Below are positions 7,450 to 13,783 of a DNA stretch of 16,305 nt, in pieces. The notes beneath the pieces were generated by a model, which was not told the origin of the DNA, searched no databases, and saw only the letters and a program-made list of their open reading frames with translations. Where the stretch lies: assembly GCA_003504855.1 (NCBI GenBank), contig DNZD01000055.1:1-16305 (forward strand), written 5' to 3'. The stretch is from Cytophagales bacterium. Lineage in GTDB: Bacteria > Bacteroidota > Bacteroidia > Cytophagales > Cyclobacteriaceae. Position 1 is the first letter of the stretch, and each line of letters begins with the position of its first letter. Made by a program: the position numbers and the translations under genes.

Positions 7450-8442
7450 TCAGGAAGTTAGGCTGTGCTTGGTGTTGGAGACGATATTTTCCGTCGTCCA
7501 TTCAATTCGTTTGGTGAACGGTGATTTTCTCACGGGACAATCCGTTTTGGAGCAGATGGCGCAGGAGAAATCGAGGCAACCGTCGGAGTGGACAAACAGT
7601 TCGAGGGTCTCACCAAATTCTTTTCGTACGAGTCCGGCGAGTTCGTCGATTTCCACGTGGGCTTCGTGTACGTTCAGGTACCACGGCACCGTGAGGTGGG
7701 CGTCGAGGTGGAGGCGCGGACCAAATTTGATGATGCGCACATTGTGCAAGTCGATCCAGTTCTCGCGGCGGTTTTTGTTGAGCATCACTACCATGGCCTC
7801 CAGGAGTTCGCGATCGGCTTCGTCCATGATACCAGCCAGGGACTTCCGTACAATCTTATATCCGGTGTACAGGATCAGCAGGGCGAAAATGATGGCGACT
7901 ACACTGTCAAGCCAATAGATTTTGGTGATCAGAATCAGTATGAGCCCGCCTATAATCCCCAGGGTGGAGTAGGTATCCGACTGCAGGTGTTTGCCGCTGG
8001 AGATCATCACCATGGAGTTGGTGCGTTTGCCTTCCCGCACACAGAGGCTGCCTACTGCATAGTTGATGATGGCAGTGGCTGCGACAAGTCCAATCCCCCA
8101 ATCAAGTTGATGTATGTTTTTGGGATGAAGGAAAGCGCCAACGGACTCGACGATAATGATCACCCCGGCCATAGCGATCAAGGTGCCTTCGATGGCGGCA
8201 GAGATGAATTCTATCTTTCCATGTCCATAGGGATGATCATCGTCCCTCGGCTTGGCCGACAAATGCAGACTGTAAAGTCCCATAATGCCCGCGAGAATGT
8301 TCACAATGCTTTCGAGAGCATCGGTGAGAATGGCCACTGATGTGGTAAGAAAATAGGCCGTGAGTTTGGCTGCGAACAACACAATCGCCAACACCACAAC
8401 ACCCTGTTGCAGCCGGATATTCTGAGTGGGCGTATTGCTCAA
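7450..8442 (-). CDS. Cation diffusion facilitator (CDF) metal transporter with Cys-rich C-terminal tail
   Basis: This encodes 330 residues. CDF proteins are inner-membrane homodimers exporting divalent metals (Zn, Fe, Cd, Co, Mn) against protons. About six membrane helices lie in residues 12-195, with the usual H-P-Y-G-H-G-K loop after helix 2. Helix 5 has H152-L-Q-S-D156, the classic HxxxD pair; the matching helix 2 positions appear to be E44 and N48 (D-A-L-E-S-I-V-N) rather than the common Asp/His-Asp. The cytoplasmic domain (about 210-285) has the usual H-N-V-R and L-H-L-D-A-H-L metal-binding-type segments. It ends with C289-x4-C294-x2-C297-x4-C302, an added four-Cys motif. The chosen start is TTG 8442: its bases overlap the TGA of the gene before it (TTGA). 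A longer form from 8499 would overlap that gene by 61 bases and add 19 residues unlike CDF N-termini. Confidence 0.9.
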   Translation of the reverse strand: MSNTPTQNIRLQQGVVVLAIVLFAAKLTAYFLTTSVAILTDALESIVNILAGIMGLYSLHLSAKPRDDDHPYGHGKIEFISAAIEGTLIAMAGVIIIVESVGAFLHPKNIHQLDWGIGLVAATAIINYAVGSLCVREGKRTNSMVMISSGKHLQSDTYSTLGIIGGLILILITKIYWLDSVVAIIFALLILYTGYKIVRKSLAGIMDEADRELLEAMVVMLNKNRRENWIDLHNVRIIKFGPRLHLDAHLTVPWYLNVHEAHVEIDELAGLVRKEFGETLELFVHSDGCLDFSCAICSKTDCPVRKSPFTKRIEWTTENIVSNTKHSLTS

Positions 8443-8690
8443 AAGCTTTTCTTTTTGGTAAACATCCGGATCAGGGCGGCCACTGCAATAATCACCCACA
8501 CCACATTGAGCGCTGTTGAGGCAAAGGCACCTTTGGTGGCGGTGTAAATAATAAAGAAGATCCCACCGAAAAGATTCAGCAATTGAAACGACAATGAGTC
8601 AGCTTTGATTTTTCCAAAGCTGTTCAACGCATAGGCGGCAAGAATGCAAGCCGAGCCTGTCCAGCCAATGATATCAATGAGGAGTTCCAA
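8439..8690 (-). CDS. Small three-helix membrane protein, CBU_0592-like
   Basis: This encodes 83 residues with three predicted membrane helices (about 3-22, 33-53, 56-77) and a Lys-rich end. The opening I-I-G-W-T-G-S, the K-A-D-S-L-S-F-Q-L-L-N-L-F-G-G segment and A-L-N-V-V-W match what I recall of the CBU_0592 family of small membrane proteins, whose function is unknown. The start is TTG at 8690; no ATG occurs before residue 75, and helix 1 needs this N-terminus. It begins 2 bases after the TGA of the lipoprotein gene and ends in a 4-base TTGA overlap with the CDF gene, so it is translated within the operon and probably coupled to the transporter. Whether it works with the transporter is inference from this arrangement only. 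Confidence 0.8.
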   Translation of the reverse strand: MELLIDIIGWTGSACILAAYALNSFGKIKADSLSFQLLNLFGGIFFIIYTATKGAFASTALNVVWVIIAVAALIRMFTKKKSF

Positions 8691-8692
8691 AT

Positions 8693-9712
8693 TCAGGATT
8701 TTAGTTTGATCCGCAGGATGTACATATCATTGGTGATGTAGAGCGTCTTCTCATCGGCAGACAGCGCACAGTTAGAAGTGGCCTCGGTAAGTTTCACTTT
8801 GCCAAGTAGTTTGCCTTCCGGACTAAAAATAAATAACCCGCCCGGGCCGGTGCCGAAGATGATTCCTTGCTTGTTGACTTTCATGCCATCGGGCAATCCT
8901 TTTTCGCTGGCGGTTAATGAGGTAGCATCATGGAAGATCATGCCGTCGCTCAGGCTCATCTTACCCGAATCATTGGCGGGTCCGTTAAGCTGGTAGCGAT
9001 ACCACCGTGCTTTCTGCGGATCTGAGTTGGCGACATAGAGCCAATGACCATCGGGAGACAAAGCAATACCGTTGGGTGAGGTGAGAGAGTCCGTCAGTAA
9101 GTCCACCTGCCCTGTGGCGCTCACCCGGTAAACGCCCATAAAAGGAACTTCCCGCATAGGATCGTTCGCATATTGGGGAAGTCCCCAGGGCGGATCCGTA
9201 AAGAACAGGTCATTACCATAATAAGCAGCGTCATTGGGGCTGTTGAAGCGTTTGCCTTCATATTTGTCGGCAATGGTTTCATACACCGGTGCAGGTGCAT
9301 CGACAGGTGCCGTCATGCGCGCCATCCGGCGGTCACCATGTTGCGACAAGACCAGTTTTCCGGAAGGGTCAAGAAGAAGTCCATTGGATCCTTCTCGTTT
9401 CAGGCTATCCGGACCTGTCCACCCGGAAGGTTTCAGGTAAGGTTCAGTGCCTTTTTCTGCTGACCATTGAAAAATGGTATTCTCTGGTACATCCGAAAAG
9501 ATCAGCTTATGCTGTGATTCGAGCCATAGCGGCCCTTCACTCCAGTTGTGGCCTTCTGAGATAATCTCCACCACGGCATTCGGATCGATGATTTGATCCA
9601 GTGCCGGATCGAGGCGTTCGATCGTGCCGGTTGTCTTATAGGATGATGATGGCTGGCATCCGCTCAGGACACTGAGGAGGGCCGCGAAATAGAATAGTTT
9701 GCTGCGGGTCAT
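8693..9712 (-). CDS. SMP-30/gluconolactonase-like lipoprotein
   Basis: This encodes 339 residues. It has a lipoprotein signal peptide, M-T-R-S-K then a hydrophobic core and the lipobox L-S-G-C with Cys19 as the lipidated residue, so it should be anchored to an envelope membrane. The rest is a six-bladed beta-propeller of the SMP-30/gluconolactonase/LRE family. Likely metal ligands by comparison with regucalcin are Glu59 (E-G-P-L-W), Asn214 (S-P-N-G-I) and Asp275 (L-P-D-G-M); N110 (S-N-G-L) and N160-D161 also fit conserved positions. Known relatives hydrolyse sugar lactones or related esters in a Ca/Zn-dependent way; the actual substrate is not shown here. It starts at ATG 9712 as first gene of the minus-strand operon, 70 bases from a divergent gene. 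Confidence 0.9.
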   Translation of the reverse strand: MTRSKLFYFAALLSVLSGCQPSSSYKTTGTIERLDPALDQIIDPNAVVEIISEGHNWSEGPLWLESQHKLIFSDVPENTIFQWSAEKGTEPYLKPSGWTGPDSLKREGSNGLLLDPSGKLVLSQHGDRRMARMTAPVDAPAPVYETIADKYEGKRFNSPNDAAYYGNDLFFTDPPWGLPQYANDPMREVPFMGVYRVSATGQVDLLTDSLTSPNGIALSPDGHWLYVANSDPQKARWYRYQLNGPANDSGKMSLSDGMIFHDATSLTASEKGLPDGMKVNKQGIIFGTGPGGLFIFSPEGKLLGKVKLTEATSNCALSADEKTLYITNDMYILRIKLKS

Positions 9713-9782
9713 GGTTATATTGATCTGATTTGCATTCAGGTTCGTAAGTTTAGTAAAATTTTAGCCGTTTGCCTTCTCGCTT
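9713..9782. promoter_or_regulatory. Divergent promoter region between the lipoprotein operon and the DUF1295 gene
   Basis: This 70-base gap must hold start signals for both directions. It contains a perfect 10-base palindrome TAAAATTTTA at 9754-9763. For the plus strand, TTTG at 9729-9732 lies 21 bases before TAAAATTT, a partial match to the Bacteroidota promoter. No good minus-strand match is visible. The palindrome could be part of a promoter or an operator; it may also be chance in an AT-rich gap. Confidence 0.3.
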
Positions 9783-10583
9783 ATGTATCAATTGCCCTAC
9801 CTGATTGTGATTGCCCTTGCGGCGCTGATTATCCTGTTTACGCTTGTATGGCTTATTCAATTGCGCACCCGCAATGCGGCAATCATCGATGCCGTTTGGT
9901 CCATGAGTTTTCCGCTGATGACAGCCATATACTTTGTGCTGATCATTGGCTATCCACCTCGCCAATGGATGGTGCTTGGGGTGGTGTGTCTGTGGGGCTT
10001 TCGGTTGGGACTATATCTGTTGTTTCGCACCCTGGGCTATGCCGAAGATGTACGGTACGCTGCCTTGCGGGAGGAGTGGGGTGATCAGCAGGATAAGCGT
10101 ATGCTCTCGTTCTATTACAAGCAAGCGGTGGCGGCCGTGATCCTGTCGATTCCATTCATCTTAATGATGATTAATACAACCCCCTGGATCAGTGCATTTG
10201 AAATCGCAGGGGCCATCATTTGTGTGACGGGTGTGTTGGGTGAATCCATCGCTGACCAACAGCTGAAGCAATTCAAGTCGGTAGCAGAAAATAAAGGAAA
10301 GATTATGCGTTCCGGACTCTGGGCCTGGTCGCGCCATCCGAATTACTTCTTTGAGTGGCTGGTGTGGGTGGGCTTCTTTGTTATGTCGTTGTCCTCTGCC
10401 TGGGGCTGGACCAGTATATTCGGTATGTTACTGATGTACTATCTTCTGACCAAACGGACAGGAATCGGATACACAGAAAAGCAGATGTTAAAATCCCGGG
10501 GAGAAGCGTTTGTTAACTATCAGCGTGAGGTATCAGCTTTCTTCCCAAGACCGCCTAAGAAAGAATCTCCAGTAGCTGGTTGA
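9783..10583 (+). CDS. DUF1295 integral membrane protein (steroid 5-alpha-reductase-like fold)
   Basis: This encodes 266 residues with about six or seven membrane helices from residue 4 to about 230. It matches DUF1295, a family related to 3-oxo-5-alpha-steroid 4-dehydrogenases and isoprenylcysteine methyltransferases. Visible family marks are R-N-A-A-I-I-D-A-V-W-S near the start, the L-L-F-R-T-L-G-Y-A-E-D-V-R-Y segment, and the C-terminal cofactor-type motif G-L-W-A-W-S-R-H-P-N-Y-F-F-E-W (about 178-192). The region near R-G-E-A-F-V-N-Y-Q-R-E-V-S-A-F-F-P is also typical. The likely activity is a reductase acting on a lipid or isoprenoid with NADPH, but no substrate is known. It is a single-gene unit, divergent from the lipoprotein operon and convergent with the next gene 33 bases away. 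Confidence 0.9.
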   Translation: MYQLPYLIVIALAALIILFTLVWLIQLRTRNAAIIDAVWSMSFPLMTAIYFVLIIGYPPRQWMVLGVVCLWGFRLGLYLLFRTLGYAEDVRYAALREEWGDQQDKRMLSFYYKQAVAAVILSIPFILMMINTTPWISAFEIAGAIICVTGVLGESIADQQLKQFKSVAENKGKIMRSGLWAWSRHPNYFFEWLVWVGFFVMSLSSAWGWTSIFGMLLMYYLLTKRTGIGYTEKQMLKSRGEAFVNYQREVSAFFPRPPKKESPVAG

Positions 10584-10595
10584 GCGCCAGGGCGC
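10584..10595. terminator. GC-rich hairpin between convergent genes (weak bidirectional terminator candidate)
   Basis: GCGCC at 10584-10588 and GGCGC at 10591-10595 can pair (in practice a 4-base stem with a 4-base loop) directly after the DUF1295 TGA, with CAAAT following. The T-tract is poor on both strands. Its position in the 33-base gap between two convergent genes is what suggests a termination role. Confidence 0.25.
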
Positions 10596-10616
10596 CAAAT
10601 CTTATGCGATGCAGAA

Positions 10617-11327
10617 CTATCTTTCCAGCGCCAGCTGCCTGAGCGAGAGGAAGTGCAGGCTGTAAGCAAGGGGTACCAGCAATCCCGGCAACCAGATAAA
10701 CGGAAAATACCCGACAATCGTGTTGGCCGGCTCGTTGAGGAATACCCTGAATGGCGTCGGCAGGGACAGGATGGCAATGGTGATGATGTTGATCAGTAGT
10801 CCCAATGAAAGTAAATTCCAAATCAGGCGGACAGTCTTGTTGTGACTGAAGTAATGGCCAATGACGGGTGCGGTGGCTCCGGCCAGGATATCAAAATTTC
10901 TTCCCTCGAAAGTCATCTGAACTGGCAGCAGTTGTTGGATGAACAGCATCCAGAGGAGGATTTCAACGAATACCCGGAAAAACTGCAAGCGCGTAATGGC
11001 CCGGGTGGAGACGTATGGAAGTAAATCTCTCATCGTACCGGAGAAAGTAATGGCAATCCAGGTCACCAACGGCAGTAACAGGACGATCATGATGCGGGGC
11101 GGAAAGGACGAGAAATCCTGAAAGAATCCGGTGGCACTCACCAGACTGATAAATAGCGTCCAGATGACAATACCCAGCCAGAAATTCCTGAATACCCGGT
11201 GCTGACGGTCATTGGTCCATGGCGTCAGTTCAATGGCCCTTCGAAGCATTAACAGGAATGCGGCGTAAGCGATGACGGTGAGGAGTATAAAAGCCCCGGC
11301 CGTGATGAGGTAAAGGCTTGATTCCAT
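10617..11327 (-). CDS. Multi-pass membrane protein of unknown function
   Basis: This encodes 236 residues that I do not assign to a named family. About six hydrophobic helices are visible: an N-terminal one directly after M-E-S-S (A-G-A-F-I-L-L-T-V-I), one after R-N-F-W-L-G-I-V, one at I-M-I-V-L-L-L-P-L-V, one near E-I-L-L-W-M-L-F, one at L-L-S-L-G-L-L-I-N-I-I-T and one at F-P-F-I-W-L-P-G-L-L-V. A short amphipathic stretch with S-T-R-A-I-T-R-L-Q sits in the middle. It resembles hypothetical integral membrane proteins of Bacteroidota. The start is taken as ATG 11327, which places the first helix at residues 5-25; an extension to 11405 would add 26 residues of mixed composition and run further into the divergent upstream region. 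It is convergent with the DUF1295 gene. Confidence 0.75.
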   Translation of the reverse strand: MESSLYLITAGAFILLTVIAYAAFLLMLRRAIELTPWTNDRQHRVFRNFWLGIVIWTLFISLVSATGFFQDFSSFPPRIMIVLLLPLVTWIAITFSGTMRDLLPYVSTRAITRLQFFRVFVEILLWMLFIQQLLPVQMTFEGRNFDILAGATAPVIGHYFSHNKTVRLIWNLLSLGLLINIITIAILSLPTPFRVFLNEPANTIVGYFPFIWLPGLLVPLAYSLHFLSLRQLALER

Positions 11328-11401
11328 GATAAGAAGGTCGAAACTGATTAAACGTTTTAAAGTATGACATGGTTTTATCAGACATCCGGAAAATCGGTAA
11401 C

Positions 11402-11438
11402 CCACTTCCGTGGAATCTGGGCGAAGTGTTTACTTTTG
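11402..11438 (+). promoter_or_regulatory. Promoter -7 box for the M3 peptidase gene with adjacent short inverted repeat
   Basis: TACTTTTG at 11431-11438 is an exact TAnnTTTG match, placing the transcription start near 11444-11448, about 10 bases before ATG 11455. No good TTTG lies 19-21 bases upstream; instead CCAC-TTCC-GTGG (11402-11413), a short inverted repeat, occupies the -33 area. The -7 box rules against translation from the in-frame GTG at 11410, which lies upstream of it. Confidence 0.5.
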
Positions 11439-11454
11439 GGTCCAAATTCTGATT

Positions 11455-13176
11455 ATGTCGCTATCAATCCCCACACGTCCCGCCCGCACCTTTCTGAAAG
11501 AATCATTTCAGGTCAACAACTGGTCTGACCTCAAGCCTTATTTTGATGCCCTGCTGGAACGTCCCCTCACGTCGGCGGAGGAGCTGAAGGCCTGGCTGCG
11601 TGATCGGAGCGAGCTGGAATCGGCCATTAGCGAAGACCTCGGCTGGCGTTATATTAAGATGACATGTTACACGGAGGACAAAGTGTTGGGTGACCGCTAT
11701 ACGGACTTCATCCAGCATATTCAGCCGGAGATAGCTCCTGTTTCGGATGCGTTGAACAAAAAGGCTGCCGCCTGTCCTTTCCTGGCGAATTTGGCAAAGG
11801 AAGAAGGGTATGATATCATGACCCGTAACCTGAAGAAGGACATTGAACTCTTCCGGGAAGAAAATATTCCGCTGTTTACCGAGATCAATACCGAGTCGCA
11901 GAAGTACGCCCAGTTGTCCGGCGCCATGACCGTGGAGTGGAAAGGGCAGGAACTCACCCTGCAACAGGCTTCCGTGATGTTGCAGGAAACTGATCGCGCG
12001 CTGCGTGAAGAGGTGTACCATAAGATCACCGACCGCAGGCTGAAGGATAAGGAGCTGATGGATGAATTGTATACCAAACTTATCCGGATTCGACATCAGG
12101 TTGCTGTGAATGCTGGTTTCGGGAATTTCCGTGACTACATGTTCAAGTCATATGGCCGGTTCGATTACACCCCACAGGATTGTTTTGATTTTCACCACAG
12201 CATTTCATCCGAGGTGGTGCCATTGTTGGAAGAGTTAGCTGAAGAGCGCAAGGCCAGGTTAGGTGTTGATCAACTCAGGCCCTGGGATAAGTCGGTGGAT
12301 GTGGAGGGTCGTGCACCCCTCAAGGCATTTGATGGTGGCAAGGATCTGACCGAGAAGTCTATCACCTGTTTCAGTAACCTGGATCCCTACCTGGGCGACT
12401 GCCTTCGTGTGATGCGCGAGATGGGTCACCTCGATCTTGAATCCCGCAAAGGAAAGGCGCCGGGCGGCTATAACTATCCGCTGGCGGAAATCGGCGTGCC
12501 GTTCATTTTTATGAACGCTACCTCCACCATGCGCGACATGACAACCCTCATGCACGAAGGCGGACATGCAGTGCATAACTTCCTCACCAAAGACCTCGCG
12601 CTCGGTGATTTCAAGAATCCCCCCATGGAAGTGGCAGAGCTGGCGTCCATGTCAATGGAGTTGATCTCCATGGACCAATGGAGCATATTCTTTCCAAAGC
12701 CTGAGGACCTTGCGCGCGCACGCGCCGAGCAGTTGGAGGATATTATTGAAACGTTGCCCTGGGTTGCGACTATTGATAAGTTCCAGCATTGGGTGTATGA
12801 ACACCCGGACCATACGCTGAAGCGGAGAAAGGAACAATGGAATGCAACCTTTCAGGAATTTTCGGATACGGTTACTGACTGGCGTGGACTGGAAGAAGCG
12901 CGCGACTATCTATGGCAAAAGCAATTGCACCTGTATGAAGTTCCCTTCTACTACATTGAGTACGGCATGGCCCAATTGGGGGCCATTGCGGTGTGGCGCA
13001 ATTTCAAAAATGATCCGAAGAAAGGATTGGCGGGTTATATGAATGCGTTAAAGCTCGGTAACCTCAAAACGATTCCTGAGATATACAAAGCAGCCGGCAT
13101 CAAGTTTGATTTCAGCACGGCGTATATCCGGGAGTTAATGAAGTTTGTGAGGGCAGAGATGGGATTGAAAGGGTGA
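11455..13176 (+). CDS. M3-family oligoendopeptidase (PepF-like zinc metallopeptidase)
   Basis: This encodes 573 residues with no signal peptide, so it is probably a cytosolic enzyme cleaving short peptides. The zinc motif H367-E-G-G-H371 lies in T-T-L-M-H-E-G-G-H-A-V-H, and the third ligand is likely Glu395 in E-V-A-E-L-A-S-M-S-M-E-L. The upstream segment G-G-Y-N-Y-P-L and the F-I-F-M-N-A-T-S-T-M-R-D-M strand are typical of M3B peptidases, as is the C-terminal Y-Y-I-E-Y-G-M-A-Q-L-G-A (substrate-binding Tyr/His region). Length is near the usual 560-600. ATG 11455 is preferred over GTG 11410 because it follows the TACTTTTG promoter box, and the extra 15 residues would be unlike the family. It is divergent from an unrecognised membrane protein and convergent with a lipoprotein gene. 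Confidence 0.95.
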   Translation: MSLSIPTRPARTFLKESFQVNNWSDLKPYFDALLERPLTSAEELKAWLRDRSELESAISEDLGWRYIKMTCYTEDKVLGDRYTDFIQHIQPEIAPVSDALNKKAAACPFLANLAKEEGYDIMTRNLKKDIELFREENIPLFTEINTESQKYAQLSGAMTVEWKGQELTLQQASVMLQETDRALREEVYHKITDRRLKDKELMDELYTKLIRIRHQVAVNAGFGNFRDYMFKSYGRFDYTPQDCFDFHHSISSEVVPLLEELAEERKARLGVDQLRPWDKSVDVEGRAPLKAFDGGKDLTEKSITCFSNLDPYLGDCLRVMREMGHLDLESRKGKAPGGYNYPLAEIGVPFIFMNATSTMRDMTTLMHEGGHAVHNFLTKDLALGDFKNPPMEVAELASMSMELISMDQWSIFFPKPEDLARARAEQLEDIIETLPWVATIDKFQHWVYEHPDHTLKRRKEQWNATFQEFSDTVTDWRGLEEARDYLWQKQLHLYEVPFYYIEYGMAQLGAIAVWRNFKNDPKKGLAGYMNALKLGNLKTIPEIYKAAGIKFDFSTAYIRELMKFVRAEMGLKG

Positions 13177-13186
13177 TTTTTTATTT

Positions 13187-13271
13187 CACGCAGAGACTGC
13201 TGAGAGCAGAGATCGCAATTAATGCCGACTTCTCTGATCTGCGTCTTCTGCATTTTTCTGCGTTATCAGCG
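13187..13271. repeat. CGCAGAG-rich imperfect inverted repeat between convergent genes
   Basis: The left arm (about 13187-13215) begins CACGCAGAGACTGC and continues with GAGAGCAGAGATCG. The right arm (about 13231-13263) carries TCTCTGATCTGCG, TCTTCTGC and TTTTCTGCG, which read on the other strand as CGCAGAAA, GCAGAAGA and CGCAGATCAGAGA. The arms therefore pair imperfectly around a core at 13216-13230. It lies 10 bases after the M3 peptidase stop and before the 3' end of the convergent lipoprotein gene. It resembles the degenerate CGCAGAGACGCAGAG-type intergenic palindromes I recall from Bacteroidota and other phyla. It may act as a two-way transcript end. Confidence 0.5.
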
Positions 13272-13285
13272 CAAACCTATTGCGC

Positions 13286-13729
13286 CTACGCCGTATGATC
13301 ATACATCACCACCCACTTCCCATTCACCTTACGGAAAACAAGGGTAAACACCCCGTCCAGATTTCCGGATGTCCTGGTGAGATGATACTTTCCGGTGACC
13401 AGAAAATTCGATGGTGAAAGGGAAGTCACCTGTAAGATTTCAAACTGCAGCGTACCCATCGCCGCCACATCCGGATAACCTTTCTTATACCCATCCAATG
13501 TCGCCTGCCATCCCCGGTTAATACCCCTCGGACTCATGAACTGCAGGGAGTCCGACTTCCAATACCCGGCCATAAAACCCTCCAGGTCCCCTTTGTTCCA
13601 GGCCGTCTCCTGCTCTTGCAGTACCTGCCGCACGGCATCTTCTTCCGCCTTCGCATCAAAGGCAGGAGTTTGGGGTTGCGAACACGCCGCCAGTATGGTG
13701 ACGAAAGCAATCAGGAGTCGTGAATTCAT
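13286..13729 (-). CDS. SnoaL/DUF4440-like (NTF2 fold) lipoprotein
   Basis: This encodes 147 residues. A short lipoprotein signal (M-N-S-R-L-L then a hydrophobic core) ends in the lipobox I-L-A-A-C with Cys16, so the mature protein is envelope-anchored. The rest fits the NTF2-like cone fold of DUF4440/SnoaL-like proteins: an N-terminal helix with V-R-Q-V-L-Q-E-Q-E-T-A-W-N-K-G-D-L-E-G-F, then S-D-S-L-Q-F-M-S-P-R-G, and strands ending G-K-W-V-V-M-Y-D-H-T-A. Known members include ketosteroid-isomerase-like enzymes and many ligand-binding proteins without proven activity, so no reaction is assigned. ATG 13729 is chosen over an in-frame TTG at 13747 because it gives a proper signal peptide. It is divergent from the YfhO gene across 54 bases. 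Confidence 0.88.
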   Translation of the reverse strand: MNSRLLIAFVTILAACSQPQTPAFDAKAEEDAVRQVLQEQETAWNKGDLEGFMAGYWKSDSLQFMSPRGINRGWQATLDGYKKGYPDVAAMGTLQFEILQVTSLSPSNFLVTGKYHLTRTSGNLDGVFTLVFRKVNGKWVVMYDHTA

Positions 13730-13783
13730 GGTTTTTCGGTTATTCAATTAAAGTTAATAGCTATTTTGCATCTCCTTCTTCCT

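Noticed and set aside
7588..8340. 250-residue plus-strand reading frame opposite the CDF gene
   Set aside because: It is antisense to a well-supported transporter, has no recognisable domain and has low-complexity Gly/Asp/His composition typical of a shadow frame.
8443..8499. Longer CDF protein starting at 8499
   Set aside because: The extra 19 residues overlap the upstream gene's coding sequence and are unlike CDF N-termini; the TTGA overlap gives a better start.
11503..12096. 197-residue minus-strand reading frame inside the M3 peptidase gene
   Set aside because: It is antisense to a clear peptidase; its His/Gln/Leu-rich composition reflects the opposing codons.
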